This document shows positions 1 to 8,827 of a DNA stretch of 64,000 bases, in pieces. The DNA comes from Microcaldota archaeon. Lineage in GTDB: Archaea; Micrarchaeota; Micrarchaeia; Anstonellales; Bilamarchaeaceae. How positions within the stretch are numbered: the first letter of the stretch is position 1; the number at the start of each line of letters is the position of its first letter. Location: the NCBI GenBank assembly GCA_016932815.1, contig JAFGCC010000014.1:144129-208128 (forward strand), given 5' to 3'. The notes under the pieces were generated by a model that was not told where the DNA came from, did not search any database, and was given only the letters and a program-made list of their open reading frames with translations. The position numbers and the translations under genes are program-made.

Positions 1-14
1 AGCTAATATATGCA

Positions 15-527
15 ATGACGGCTGAGGGGAACTCGCTTAGGCCCATGATGGCTCCGGATGCGGATGCGTTTTCTTCCGGGCGGGATTTTGCCATTAGAGA
101 GGGGAGGGGGAAGGTGGTTGCGAAAATCTTCGAGGTTGCCTATGTGGCGGGAGTGCGGGGGAGCAGATGGGGGATGGAAGTTGCATCGGCTATAATATTG
201 AACATGGGGGGTGGGGCCGGAAGGCTGTATGAAGGGCAGGTGGGAAGGAAGTTTGGGGTGGCGCTTGAAGGCTGCCCCGCAACGAAGGATGAGAACCTCA
301 GGGCATTGCGGAGGGGGAGGTACCTAAACCGGCTGCTCAAAGACAAGAGGTGGATTCTCCCTGGGGACAAAAAGGGGTTCCCGAAGGCGGGGGTTCCTGG
401 CAGGCTCGGGGAGGCTGAGGCAGTCGAGAGGGCACGGGTGCTGCTCCAGAGCATGAACAGGGGGCTGAGGATAGTGCAGGGGCGCAATGACCTAAGGAGC
501 AGGGTAAGGGATATGGCAAGGGCATAG
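15..527 (+). CDS. Hypothetical protein, possibly 5'-truncated by the window edge
   Basis: I do not recognise this 170-residue protein. The frame stays open back to the first base of the window (no stop between 1 and 14), so the true start may lie outside and the listed ATG may be internal. The product is basic and rich in Gly and Arg, has no predicted membrane segment or signal peptide, and its last 60 residues look helical and charged. A minus-strand ORF covers much of the same DNA but has Ser/Pro-rich composition typical of a shadow. It ends 67 bp before the promoter of sppA, on the same strand. Function is unknown. Confidence 0.55.
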   Translation: MTAEGNSLRPMMAPDADAFSSGRDFAIREGRGKVVAKIFEVAYVAGVRGSRWGMEVASAIILNMGGGAGRLYEGQVGRKFGVALEGCPATKDENLRALRRGRYLNRLLKDKRWILPGDKKGFPKAGVPGRLGEAEAVERARVLLQSMNRGLRIVQGRNDLRSRVRDMARA

Positions 528-562
528 GCTGCGCAGGGAAAGAAGCGGGATGGAAACGATAT

Positions 563-572
563 CTATTTAATC
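563..572 (+). promoter_or_regulatory. TATA box of sppA
   Basis: A TATTTAATC-like box lies about 27 nt before the sppA ATG, the spacing expected for an archaeal promoter whose transcript starts at or just before the start codon. Inference from sequence only. Confidence 0.4.
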
Positions 573-594
573 TGGGTTTTCCATTCTTAGGTGC

Positions 595-1542
595 ATGGAC
601 GCAAACAGTTATTCGCGCACGGGAGGCAAGAAAACGGGGAAGAGCAGGCTGCCGCTTTTCATTCTGGGATTCTTCGGAATCGGCTTCCTGCTGTTGATTG
701 TGCTTGCAGTAGCCTCGCTGGCGTTTGAAGGGCCGCTCGTAGGCAAATGCGTGGGAGTAGTTGAAATAGAAGGCGAAATCACCACCGAATCCGTGGCATC
801 CTCCATGTTCTCGGATGGAAGCTATGGCTCTTATGAGCTTGGGCAGCGGATTAGCGCCCTGAATTCGAGGGACGAGGTTGCCTCGGTGCTGTTTGTGATA
901 AACTCGCCTGGGGGCTCGGTTGTAGCCGGAGACGAGCTCTACCGTGCGATTGACTCTCTTAATAAGCCGCGGGTTTCGTATTTTAGGGAAACCGCCGCTT
1001 CCGCCGCATACTACATAGCGACGCCTACGGACTACATAATTTCTGAGCCCAATGCGCTTACAGGCTCAATCGGGGTAGTGATGTATGGTTATAGCTTCGG
1101 GGAACTTGCAAAGAGGCTGGGAATTGAAGATGTTGTAATAAAATCCGGGGAGATGAAGGACATCGGCAACCCGATGCGCAACATGACCGAAGGGGAGAGG
1201 GCGCTTTTGCAGGGGGCCGTAAACGAGATATTTGAGAACTTCAAGGACACCGTGCGGGAGAATAGGGGCAGCAAGCTCAATTACGCATTGTTCGCAGAGG
1301 CGCTGGATGGGAGGGTGCTAACCGGGAGGATGGCGCTGGATACGGGGCTTGTTGATGAAGTGGGCTCAAGGCAGGATGCCATAATCAAGGCTGCGGAACT
1401 TGGGGGAATTGAATACGAATCCGTGGAGGATATTGAGCTGTGCGAAATACGCACAAAGCCCGAGGCCGCGGGGCTATTTGACATGGGAACGATGATTGGC
1501 GGCGTGCTCGGCTCTGCCGGGGAAATGCTTAAGGTAAAATGA
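595..1542 (+). CDS. sppA: Signal peptide peptidase SppA, S49 family
   Basis: Membrane-anchored serine protease that degrades cleaved signal peptides. A basic N-terminus is followed by one transmembrane segment (about residues 19-44). The S49 core shows NSPGGSV (about 103-109), the nucleophile region TAASAAYY with Ser136 as likely nucleophile, NALTGSIGV (about 153-161), and SGEMKDIGNP with Lys188 as the likely general base; Ser/Lys dyads are established for this family. At 315 residues it has the short archaeal/Bacillus-type single-domain length, not the double-length E. coli form. A promoter lies directly upstream. It precedes a run of surface-protein genes on the same strand, so a role in processing their leader peptides is plausible but inferred. 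Confidence 0.93.
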   Translation: MDANSYSRTGGKKTGKSRLPLFILGFFGIGFLLLIVLAVASLAFEGPLVGKCVGVVEIEGEITTESVASSMFSDGSYGSYELGQRISALNSRDEVASVLFVINSPGGSVVAGDELYRAIDSLNKPRVSYFRETAASAAYYIATPTDYIISEPNALTGSIGVVMYGYSFGELAKRLGIEDVVIKSGEMKDIGNPMRNMTEGERALLQGAVNEIFENFKDTVRENRGSKLNYALFAEALDGRVLTGRMALDTGLVDEVGSRQDAIIKAAELGGIEYESVEDIELCEIRTKPEAAGLFDMGTMIGGVLGSAGEMLKVK

Positions 1543-1560
1543 AGAAATGAAGGGAGCCGC

Positions 1561-1935
1561 ATGGAAGATGGGACCGGGACTGTTTCTAGGACCGCTGCGG
1601 TGGTCTTGCTCTTTGCGGTGTGCGCGATAGGGATATTGCTTTCTTTGGGCATGTTCTGGCCGGAACTTGAGGAGGAGCATGGGATTCCCCCGACCCTTAT
1701 TAGGCTTGGGGAGGGGGAGGCGAATGAATGCGGGAGCGGGGCAAGGGAGCCCTGCACTGAGGGGGAAGGATGTGCGGGGGAGAGGGTGTGCATGCACGGC
1801 TCCTGGTCAGGCTGCTTTGTTTATGATGAATGCACCCCGGGGGAGGAGCGCTTCTGCGCAATGGGAGGGTGCAGTTCGGGAGTGCAAACGTGCAACGATT
1901 GCGGGCAATGGGGGGAGTGCGGGGCTGGGGGATAG
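1561..1935 (+). CDS. Membrane-anchored Cys-rich extracellular protein
   Basis: Short protein (124 aa) with an N-terminal transmembrane helix (about residues 13-33) and then an exported tail dense in cysteine: pairs such as CTPGEERFC, GGCSSGVQTC and CGQWGEC. Such C-G-Q-W-G-x-C repeats resemble the small disulfide-rich repeats of secreted archaeal and bacterial proteins; no enzyme signature is visible. A GGGAG ribosome site stands 6 nt before the ATG, 18 nt after sppA, so it is probably co-transcribed. It overlaps in another frame with the long N-terminal extension of ORF 1667..2695, which I regard as spurious. Confidence 0.7.
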   Translation: MEDGTGTVSRTAAVVLLFAVCAIGILLSLGMFWPELEEEHGIPPTLIRLGEGEANECGSGAREPCTEGEGCAGERVCMHGSWSGCFVYDECTPGEERFCAMGGCSSGVQTCNDCGQWGECGAGG

Positions 1936-1952
1936 CATGGGGCTTCCTTCGG

Positions 1953-1963
1953 TATTTAAAAAC
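1953..1963 (+). promoter_or_regulatory. Likely TATA box of the surface-protein operon
   Basis: The string TATTTAAAAACC lies about 27 nt before the ATG at 1985. This spacing favours a leaderless start at 1985 over the ATG at 1937 or the ORF-track start at 1667. Confidence 0.45.
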
Positions 1964-1984
1964 CTTTTTTACGGTATTAGAAGG

Positions 1985-2695
1985 ATGGGGACGCGCAAGG
2001 CATTTGTGTTTTCGCTTGATTCATTCGTGGCTTTCATACTGAGCGTAGCCGCGCTGTATTCCCTGCTGTTCTTTGCGACCGTTCCTTCGGCATATTATTC
2101 TTCATTGATGCAGGCAAATTACCTTGCAAAGGACACGATGCTCGCCCTTGCAACGAGCCAGGCGGGGAATGTTGGCGAATCATTGTACGGGTGCGACCCC
2201 GGTGCGAGCATGCTCTCGTGCATACTCTCTGACCTGGAAGCGGATTCCTGGGAGATGGGGGGGGATGCGAACGAGGGGGCGGCACGGGACCTAATAGGGG
2301 TAAGCGATGGGAACGAGATTAGGAGTGCGCTTATCCCGGTGCAGTTTGGATACAAGATTGAAACATTGGAATACGCGGAAACGGATGGGGGAGAAATAGA
2401 TTTTGAGAATGCGGCATGGGTTGAGATGTATGATACCGCAAACGACCCCTTGTCTGCGAACAAGAAAGAATACCACAAGCTCAAGGCGGCTACGCACATA
2501 CTCTACTTTGCTTATGAGCATGAGCCTGAAGCTGGGGAGGGTTCCCCGTTCAGGTACGTGAGCTGCGGGGGGGAGCACTCGATTTGCGAATGGCCGGGGG
2601 GCTTTGAATACTCTGAGGATTATGCGGGCGTTGCGCAGCAAGACATTCGCGGGGACGCGGTTGCTTACGTGGTGAGGCTTACTGTGTATATATAG
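1985..2695 (+). CDS. Membrane-anchored pilin-like surface protein
   Basis: A basic N-terminus (RKAFVFSLDSF) runs straight into a hydrophobic helix (about residues 13-35), the layout of archaeal type IV pilin-like proteins; the remaining 200 residues are an acidic exported domain with four or more cysteines and no recognised fold. I chose the ATG at 1985 because a TATA box sits about 27 nt upstream and an AGAAGG element immediately precedes it; ATG 1937 is the alternative, and the ORF-track start at 1667 would overlap the previous gene in another frame. It is the first of five consecutive genes with the same N-terminal architecture. Specific function is unknown. Confidence 0.72.
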   Translation: MGTRKAFVFSLDSFVAFILSVAALYSLLFFATVPSAYYSSLMQANYLAKDTMLALATSQAGNVGESLYGCDPGASMLSCILSDLEADSWEMGGDANEGAARDLIGVSDGNEIRSALIPVQFGYKIETLEYAETDGGEIDFENAAWVEMYDTANDPLSANKKEYHKLKAATHILYFAYEHEPEAGEGSPFRYVSCGGEHSICEWPGGFEYSEDYAGVAQQDIRGDAVAYVVRLTVYI

Positions 2696-2705
2696 AGGTA
2701 TGGGA

Positions 2706-4451
2706 ATGGCTGGCAAAAAAGGGTTTTTCTTCGTGATCGTGGCGTTCGTCCTCCTCTCTTACATATTGGCTTCCACTTATGTCTGGGTGCGCGCAATAGA
2801 AATGGAGGAGTCCAGGTATTCTGAGGCGTTTAGGGCGGCTTCTGTGGAGATGCTGATTTCCCAGGTTACCGAAGGGAGGATTGCGGAATTCACCAATATT
2901 TCTTCGCACTATGCGTTATACAGGCTCAACCACCACGCAATATTCCATCCGGTTAGGGTGCCTTCGGGAGTTGATATCCATGCGGGCGGGGAGTTGGATG
3001 GCTCCGAGCTTGCGAACATACGGCTTGCGATGAGGGAACTAATGCTCTATGGGCGGGCATCCGGGGATTACTTTGAGGATGGACAGCCCATAGAATATAC
3101 CGGCGAGGAAAAGCTTACTTATTCGCTTGAGGGCTGGAAAACCCAGCTTAATAGCTCTCTTAGGGCTTCGGGCTTTGAGCTTGAGGAGCTTGAATTCTCT
3201 GAGGAGGATTTCGTTTTCAACAATACGGGCTTCATGAAGTTCAATGTGAGCTTCATGATGGGCATTAAGATAGCGGATACGCTTGCGGGCTCGGCAACCT
3301 CCATTGCGCGCACCTACAACGTTTCAATGGAGCTTAATGCGGAGGGGATGCCGGATGCGTATATTGCGCGCGAATCGGTAAGGCAGCTGCACATTGCCGA
3401 TGATAACACGATTGTTGGAAAGCGCGTGTTCATGGCGCCTTATGCGGATGAGGGATACGAGGCGCTCTGCTCAGGAAGCAGCAGCGGCCCGTGCTATTAC
3501 GTTGATTCTGGAAGCGAGGGGCAAGGATGGTTCTACGGCCCTGTGGTGATGGCGGCGGACTCCGGGGACGTTCCCGGGGGAGCCACCTACAATTACATAC
3601 TAGCGGGGACGTATTCGCAGATAACTTCTGCGGACAACTGGAAGGGCTTTGGGGCATACATAGTAACGAGCGAGCCAGAAGAGGGGCCCGAATGCTCCGA
3701 GCAATTGGAAACTTTCAACGCCCTTGAATACGATGAGGACTGCGAGGACGTTTTCGTGAACAATGTGTATGAGGAGACCGAGCGCCCGTTCGTAGTTTAC
3801 GAGAATTTCGACATTGATGATTTTGGGGGATACGATTCATCTATGGGGGCTGCGGCGCACAAGGTGCTCTTTGTTTCGGAATACTCGGTTGAGGAAGTTG
3901 GCGACGAGCCTGAACTCAAATTGAGGGACGTTGCGATTTACGATATTGAGGGGCTGCGCGATTTTGTCATGTGCGGATATTATATGCCGCGCCCGCAGAG
4001 CCCTTCGTTCCTGCATAGGATGTTTGACTTGCAGGACATGTTTGAGGATTCGGACCCTGCATACAACCGGTGGCCGGAGAATGAATGGGGAATTGAGACT
4101 ACCGCGGCGGGAAGATGGGCGGGGGGAGACCTTGTGTCTTCCTCCTGGGATGACCATAGCCGGCTGGACATAGAGTTCTTCCTGGATACCGGGGACGTCA
4201 ATTCCGATGTGGATGTGGTAAGGGGGATGTTCGGGTGCAAGAACGCGCTCCTTTGCGGAATGGGCTTCGGGGCGGACATTGAGAACGTGGGGCACTTTGC
4301 AATAAGCGACTGGGCAAGGTGGGATAGGCCATCTAGCGGGGAAACCCCAAGCGATGAGATTTACTATATAGACACTGAGGACAGCGACGATGCTGAGGCC
4401 GACAACATAGGTTGTGATAATAATGGGCGCGCAAGCTGCTATGAGAACTAG
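2706..4451 (+). CDS. Large membrane-anchored surface protein with pilin-like N-terminus
   Basis: 581-residue protein beginning MAGKKGFFFV followed by a hydrophobic helix (about 8-27) and a long acidic ectodomain (Asp/Glu-rich, several N-glycosylation-like NxS/T sites, scattered cysteines including paired ones near residues 250-262, 325 and 340). The K-K-G-F/Q junction resembles archaeal prepilin-like cleavage sites, but the residues after it are not a canonical KGQ. The start at 2706 has GAGG 6 nt upstream; ATG 2700 is only 3 nt from it. It lies 10 nt after the preceding gene and overlaps the next, so it is part of one operon. It could be a major adhesin or S-layer-like component; that is inference. 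Confidence 0.75.
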   Translation: MAGKKGFFFVIVAFVLLSYILASTYVWVRAIEMEESRYSEAFRAASVEMLISQVTEGRIAEFTNISSHYALYRLNHHAIFHPVRVPSGVDIHAGGELDGSELANIRLAMRELMLYGRASGDYFEDGQPIEYTGEEKLTYSLEGWKTQLNSSLRASGFELEELEFSEEDFVFNNTGFMKFNVSFMMGIKIADTLAGSATSIARTYNVSMELNAEGMPDAYIARESVRQLHIADDNTIVGKRVFMAPYADEGYEALCSGSSSGPCYYVDSGSEGQGWFYGPVVMAADSGDVPGGATYNYILAGTYSQITSADNWKGFGAYIVTSEPEEGPECSEQLETFNALEYDEDCEDVFVNNVYEETERPFVVYENFDIDDFGGYDSSMGAAAHKVLFVSEYSVEEVGDEPELKLRDVAIYDIEGLRDFVMCGYYMPRPQSPSFLHRMFDLQDMFEDSDPAYNRWPENEWGIETTAAGRWAGGDLVSSSWDDHSRLDIEFFLDTGDVNSDVDVVRGMFGCKNALLCGMGFGADIENVGHFAISDWARWDRPSSGETPSDEIYYIDTEDSDDAEADNIGCDNNGRASCYEN

Positions 4452-4893
4452 GAAGGGCCAGTCGGCAACCGAGACGATGGTTACGATTGGCATGGTGCTA
4501 GTGTTCGTAGTGCCCATAGTGCTCCTGCTTTTAGTGGGGGCGCAGGCCAGGTTTGAATCCCTCTCGCACGTGCAGGCAGGTTCCTGCTCGCGCATAATAG
4601 CGGATTCCATAAACGAGATTTATACTGAGGGGCCGGGCGCTTCAAAAGTGGCTATCGTGAATATCCCCTCCAATGCGATTTCGGTTGAGGTAAGCGAAGA
4701 CGAGGTTACGATTGCGCTCTCAGGGCGCAACGGGCCAACTGAAGTAGTGGCTCCCTTCTTCGGGGAAGTGCACGAGGATTCAAGGTTTATGATAACCAAC
4801 GAGGCGGGGACAACCCCCGCAGGGCTGTATCCTCTCAAGTTCCATGCGGATGAAGACGGGTATGTGGTAATCGATCTGCGCGGTGAAGACTGA
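4441..4893 (+). CDS. Class III signal (KGQ) pilin-like protein
   Basis: 150-residue protein starting MRTRKGQSATETM followed by a 20-residue hydrophobic helix. The K-G-Q-x-x-x-E arrangement is the hallmark of archaeal class III signal peptides, cut by a prepilin peptidase before the Q, with the helix becoming the fibre core; that is established for the family. The ectodomain is about 110 residues and predicted beta-rich. I prefer ATG 4441 over the ORF-track start at 4414 because it puts the KGQ at the right distance from the N-terminus and reduces the overlap with the upstream gene to 11 nt. It ends in TGATG shared with the next start. Confidence 0.8.
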   Translation: MRTRKGQSATETMVTIGMVLVFVVPIVLLLLVGAQARFESLSHVQAGSCSRIIADSINEIYTEGPGASKVAIVNIPSNAISVEVSEDEVTIALSGRNGPTEVVAPFFGEVHEDSRFMITNEAGTTPAGLYPLKFHADEDGYVVIDLRGED

Positions 4894-5462
4894 TGATAAA
4901 GGGCAGGAGAGTTAAGGGCCAGGTTGCAATTGAATTCCTCATGTATGCGGGGCTGTTCATGATTATTGCCATTGCCGCGTTTGTCCTCACTTCCTTTGCG
5001 GAGAGGGGAGACGTTGGCCTGCGCGAATCCCAGCTGCTAGATGCGTTCGCCTACAGGTTCGCCTCCGCGCCCACTATCGCATACAAGGGCGGGGAGGGAA
5101 CGGTTTACGATATTTCGTTCCCAAAGAAATTGGACGGGAAAGGCTACGAGGTCGTTTACGTTTGCCTGGGGGATAAGGGATGCTCTGTGCAGGTTTCCTG
5201 GGCCGGGAGCTACGGGGAATACGCGTATTCTTATGTGATTGCGCCTGCAAAGTATGTAATCGGGGATTCGGATTTGGGGGGGGTTTCCTGTTTGGAGACC
5301 CCGGATGCAAGCGAGATAACCAATGATGCGATTACCCTTGCGCGCAGGTTCAATCCGGAAGCGTCCGCAGGGAGATTGGTGTTTAGGAACACGGGCTTTG
5401 ATTCTGTGAGCTCGGAGTATCCGACTATCGAGCTGTACTGCTCGTATGAGGGGGAGGATTAG
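4893..5462 (+). CDS. Class III signal (KGQ) pilin-like protein
   Basis: 189-residue protein beginning MIKGRRVKGQVAIEFLMY, a textbook KGQ-x-x-x-E class III signal followed by a hydrophobic helix to about residue 30. The exported part is predicted beta-rich and carries cysteines (CLGDKGC near residue 92, another near 139 and one near the C-terminus) that could form disulfides. Its ATG overlaps the stop of the previous gene by one base, indicating translational coupling. Probably a minor pilin or pseudopilin-like subunit; no assembly ATPase or prepilin peptidase is in the window, so the machine itself must be encoded elsewhere. Confidence 0.82.
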   Translation: MIKGRRVKGQVAIEFLMYAGLFMIIAIAAFVLTSFAERGDVGLRESQLLDAFAYRFASAPTIAYKGGEGTVYDISFPKKLDGKGYEVVYVCLGDKGCSVQVSWAGSYGEYAYSYVIAPAKYVIGDSDLGGVSCLETPDASEITNDAITLARRFNPEASAGRLVFRNTGFDSVSSEYPTIELYCSYEGED

Positions 5463-5464
5463 CG

Positions 5465-5929
5465 ATGAAAGGGCAATACTTTAGTTTTGATGCGGTAATC
5501 GGGGCTTCCATATTCATACTTACGCTCGTTGCGATAATGTCCTACTGGTATGGCGTTAGCGGCTCAATTGAGCAGCAGCAGTCCATGCTCGCAAAGGAGG
5601 CAATAAGGATTGCGGACATCCTCTACTCCCCGGTTGCCGTCCCCTATGGGGTTGCGTTTGACTGGAATGATAGGCGCTTGAGCCTGGAGAAGGTGGATTC
5701 ATTGTGCTACGGCGGGGTGCCGCCCAGGGAGGCGATGGATTCGCAGTACGAAGTGGCTATGGAGTTCAATACGCGCACCGCATTCATTTGCGACTGGCCC
5801 ATAGACACGGAAATTGAGGCAAACGAAATCTACAAGCTCCGCAGGGTTGCCACCTTCGTGGATGAGGATGGGGATTCGGAAACGGGGTATGTGGACATAT
5901 ACGTTTACGTTCCCATTCCCGCAAATTGA
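5465..5929 (+). CDS. Class III signal (KGQ) pilin-like protein
   Basis: 154-residue protein starting MKGQYFSFDAVIG with a hydrophobic helix to about residue 27 and a 125-residue exported domain. The KGQ at residues 2-4 with a charged residue (D) at the position of the usual E matches the class III signal with a small variation. It starts 2 nt after the previous stop and is the last gene of the surface operon; the tRNA methylthiotransferase gene converges on it from the other strand 8 nt away. Role within the fibre is inferred only from the signal and the gene context. Confidence 0.78.
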   Translation: MKGQYFSFDAVIGASIFILTLVAIMSYWYGVSGSIEQQQSMLAKEAIRIADILYSPVAVPYGVAFDWNDRRLSLEKVDSLCYGGVPPREAMDSQYEVAMEFNTRTAFICDWPIDTEIEANEIYKLRRVATFVDEDGDSETGYVDIYVYVPIPAN

Positions 5930-5937
5930 GGGCCGCC

Positions 5938-7188
5938 CTAATTTATGATTTGCCCAAAGAGGCTGCCGTGGTTGTAGCTTATTATTTTCGCTTTTAGCTT
6001 TTTTCCAAGGAGTTCGCGGCCGCCTTCAACGCAGACCTGCTTGTAGTTTTGCATCCTCCCTGTAGGGGTTTTCTGGATTTCGGTTATCAGGACTTCGGCT
6101 TCCCTTCCTAGGTAGCGCGAATTCCTCTTGGTAGTGAGGGCGTGCACGAGCCTGCTTAATTTAGTGCTCCTGCGCTTTACCTCCTCTGTTGGAATTTTCT
6201 TGAGCGTGGATGCGTAGGTGCCGCGCCTTGAGGAGAATTTGGAAACGTTTACTATATCCGGGCTTACGCGCTCTAGGAGCCCGCAGCTTTTTTCAAAATC
6301 CTCTTTTGTTTCTGTGGGGTAGCCCACTATAATGTCCGTTGATATTGTGATGTCCGGGAACTTCCGCCTTGCCGCATTTACCACATCCTCAAAATCGGAA
6401 ACGCTGTGGAGGCGGTTCATTTCCTGCCTTACCCTCTCGCTCCCGGTTTGCACGGGGATGTGGAGGAACTTGTAGAATTTTTCGTTTTCTAAGAGCCTAA
6501 GCAGCTCCGGGAGCATCCTCTTTGCATGGGAGGGATTTATCATTCCCAGGCGGACCATGAAGTTCCCTTCAACTGAAAGGACCTCTTCTAGCATCCTTGG
6601 GAGGGTTGCGCCGATGTCCATTCCGTATGCCCCGGTATCCTGCCCTGCAAGCTGGATTTCAAGCGCACCGTTGGCTGCCGCGTGCTCGGCTATCCTGCGG
6701 ATTTCGCGGATTGTGAGGCTCTTTAATTTGGGGCGGGCAATCTTCGTCTGGCAGAAATGGCAGTTCCCCACGCAGCCTTCCTGCACCGCGATTCTCTGGA
6801 TCGGGGAGGTGTAGACGCGCGGGAGGGGGCCTTTTGGCTCCCCCTTCCCGATTAGTGCGGGTTCGTTATCAATTGCGGAATCTATTGCGCGGAGGATTTC
6901 GGAGACCGCATCGGGAAGGAGGATTACGGCATTTTCATCCGCGCTCCTTACCCTCTTCTCGTTTATTCCCAGGCAGCCTGCGACGATTACTTTTTTTCCT
7001 TCCTTTTTTAGGCGGGAGATTTTTGAGATTATCTTGTTCTCCGTTGTTTCCTTTACGCTGCAGGTGTTGAGGATTACGAGTTTTGCATCCTTGGAGATTG
7101 TGTGCCCGGCCTCTTCTAGGATGCCACGGATTATGTCGGAATCCGCATGGTTTAGGGTGCATCCGTAGGTTTCAATCCACACCTTCAT
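5938..7188 (-). CDS. tRNA-t6A37 methylthiotransferase (MtaB/CDKAL1-type radical SAM)
   Basis: Adds a methylthio group to t6A37 of tRNAs reading ANN codons. The UPF0004 domain has Cys10 (YGCTLNHADS), Cys43 (LNTCSV) and Cys72 (VAGCLG), the ligands of the auxiliary iron-sulfur cluster; the radical SAM motif is GCVGNCHFC near residue 137; and the C-terminal 65 residues look like a TRAM domain. At 416 residues it has the normal archaeal/eukaryotic e-MtaB length. The ATG is preceded by GGAGG about 20 nt upstream. It is separated from dnaG by a strong hairpin and could be read from the dnaG transcript or its own. Confidence 0.93.
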   Translation of the reverse strand: MKVWIETYGCTLNHADSDIIRGILEEAGHTISKDAKLVILNTCSVKETTENKIISKISRLKKEGKKVIVAGCLGINEKRVRSADENAVILLPDAVSEILRAIDSAIDNEPALIGKGEPKGPLPRVYTSPIQRIAVQEGCVGNCHFCQTKIARPKLKSLTIREIRRIAEHAAANGALEIQLAGQDTGAYGMDIGATLPRMLEEVLSVEGNFMVRLGMINPSHAKRMLPELLRLLENEKFYKFLHIPVQTGSERVRQEMNRLHSVSDFEDVVNAARRKFPDITISTDIIVGYPTETKEDFEKSCGLLERVSPDIVNVSKFSSRRGTYASTLKKIPTEEVKRRSTKLSRLVHALTTKRNSRYLGREAEVLITEIQKTPTGRMQNYKQVCVEGGRELLGKKLKAKIISYNHGSLFGQIIN

Positions 7189-7230
7189 GGAAGCCGGGCC
7201 TCTTTCCTCCTTCTCATTCTGCGGGGGGTT

Positions 7231-7253
7231 CCCCTGCGGTTGGCCCGCAGGGG
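7231..7253 (-). terminator. GC-rich hairpin between dnaG and the methylthiotransferase gene
   Basis: CCCCTGCGG and CCGCAGGGG form a perfect 9-bp stem with a 5-nt loop just downstream of the dnaG stop. No U tract follows on the minus strand, so it may be an RNA-processing or stability structure and not a terminator. Confidence 0.4.
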
Positions 7254-7284
7254 GCTGCCCTGATATGGGATGGGATTGCTCCCC

Positions 7285-8730
7285 TCATTTGCGCGAAGAG
7301 GGGATTACGAGCTCCAAGCTTGTGGGCTTCTTGCTCACATTCCCCATCTTGCCCCCCACCAAGACTGCCACGCCCTTGCTTTCTGCAAGGTCGACTAGCC
7401 TCTGGGTTACTATCCCGTCAAACACTATTGCGTGGATTCCCTGGACTTCCTCTATGGACTTTATCACGTCCCTTACCGAGAGCTCCTTGATTAGCGAGTA
7501 ATCCTTGTCGTAGAAGCGCGCCTTGAGGGTTTTTGAGAGCTCTTTTAGCTCGTTTTCCAGTTCCTCGCGGCTAAGCTTCCTCGCTGCGGGCTCCTCCGCC
7601 TTTGCTAGCGGGGATTCCTTCCTGGAAACTGCCTCCTCATTTGCAGGGGGCTCGTTCTTCGGCGCGGGTTCCTCGTTTGGGAACTCGTCCTTTGCAGGTT
7701 CCCTGCGCGGAGCGCTCCTTGGCGGGAACTGTTCCCGCATAGACGGCCTTGGGCGCGGGAGTTCCCTCCTGTTCCGCTCCTGTGGAGGAAGAGGCGGGGA
7801 AGGGCTAGAATCGCGCGGGGGTGCCCGCTCTTCCCTGCGCTCGTGCGCATGCTGGGGGTAGGTGGGCATTACCTCGTTCCTCATTGAGGGGATGGGGGCG
7901 GTTGCCTTGCCAGTCTGCTCAAAGGGCACGCGGTTCTTGAGGCACTTCATCACTTCCTTGCGGGTTAGTTCCTCAACCTCTTTTCCTGCGGGTGCGCGGG
8001 CTATGAAGTCTATTTCCGCGCCTGCGCTAACTAGCTCGCGGAGAATCATGTCGCCTCCGCGGTCGCCGTCTAGGAACACGGTTGCCTCTTTCTCCTTGCT
8101 AAGGGTAATTATCGTGGGTGGGGCTTTCGCTCCCCCTATTGCGACCACATTAGAGAGGTCCTTTTTGAGCAGGTTTACCACGTCCGCCCTTCCTTCCACC
8201 ATGATTACCTCTTCCGCCCTGCCTATCCCGGGGCCCGAGGGGAGCTTGTCTTTGCCGTAGCTGGTTATTTCCGCGGCTTTTACTTCCTCTCTTACCATGT
8301 CGGAAATCTCCTGGCTCTCTGGCATCTCGGTGTTGATTAGGTTGCGCAGGAGGCTCTTGCTCCTGACTATTAGCTGCTCCCTCTTGAGGTTGCGCGTGTC
8401 TTCCACCTTGCTTATGCGGATGCTTGCCTCGCAGGGGCCGACCCTCTCTACGGTTTCTACTGCCGCACCGATGATGCAGGTTTCCACCATGTCAAGCGAG
8501 CTTGGTATCTTGATTATGCCCTTGGTCTTTCCGGAGCGCGGGCGCATGTCCACTTCTATCCTGCCGATTCTTCCGTTTTTCTGGAGGTCGCGCAGGTCAA
8601 GCTCTTCTCCCAGGAGGCCTTCGGTCTGCCCGAAAATCGCTCCGACTACGTCGGGCTTGTCGACTATTCCCTCCACTTCAACATCTGCGTAAATTAGGTA
8701 TTTTACCGTATCTATGTATGTTTTCGCCAT
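7285..8730 (-). CDS. dnaG: Archaeal DnaG-like primase / exosome subunit
   Basis: Archaeal DnaG is found with the RNA exosome and has a Toprim fold that can prime DNA. Residues 1-165 match the N-terminal archaeal domain (KTYIDTVKY..., RPRSGKTKGIIKIPS, ETVERVGPCEA); the Toprim domain starts near residue 170 (EVIMVEGRADV) and continues to FLDGDRGGD (about 217). A Pro/Arg/Glu-rich linker of roughly 110 residues precedes a C-terminal conserved region (KARFYDKDYSLIKEL...). The linker length is typical of the family. I chose ATG 8730, with GGTGAG just upstream, over the GTG at 8739. It lies 120 nt downstream of a second Toprim gene. Confidence 0.93.
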   Translation of the reverse strand: MAKTYIDTVKYLIYADVEVEGIVDKPDVVGAIFGQTEGLLGEELDLRDLQKNGRIGRIEVDMRPRSGKTKGIIKIPSSLDMVETCIIGAAVETVERVGPCEASIRISKVEDTRNLKREQLIVRSKSLLRNLINTEMPESQEISDMVREEVKAAEITSYGKDKLPSGPGIGRAEEVIMVEGRADVVNLLKKDLSNVVAIGGAKAPPTIITLSKEKEATVFLDGDRGGDMILRELVSAGAEIDFIARAPAGKEVEELTRKEVMKCLKNRVPFEQTGKATAPIPSMRNEVMPTYPQHAHERREERAPPRDSSPSPPLPPQERNRRELPRPRPSMREQFPPRSAPRREPAKDEFPNEEPAPKNEPPANEEAVSRKESPLAKAEEPAARKLSREELENELKELSKTLKARFYDKDYSLIKELSVRDVIKSIEEVQGIHAIVFDGIVTQRLVDLAESKGVAVLVGGKMGNVSKKPTSLELVIPSSRK

Positions 8731-8827
8731 TTTTCTCACCGTGTGTTTTTTCTTGTTTGTTTTTTTTGTTTTCGTTTTTGGTCTTGTTTTCGCATTTCTG
8801 GTCTGGGTTTCAATTCCATTATGGCTC

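Noticed and set aside
140-487. Minus-strand ORF opposite the first gene
   Set aside because: Ser/Pro-rich composition and low complexity are typical of a shadow frame.
1667-2695. Long ORF start at 1667 for the surface protein
   Set aside because: It would overlap the preceding Cys-rich gene in another frame and lacks a promoter or ribosome site; ATG 1985 has both.
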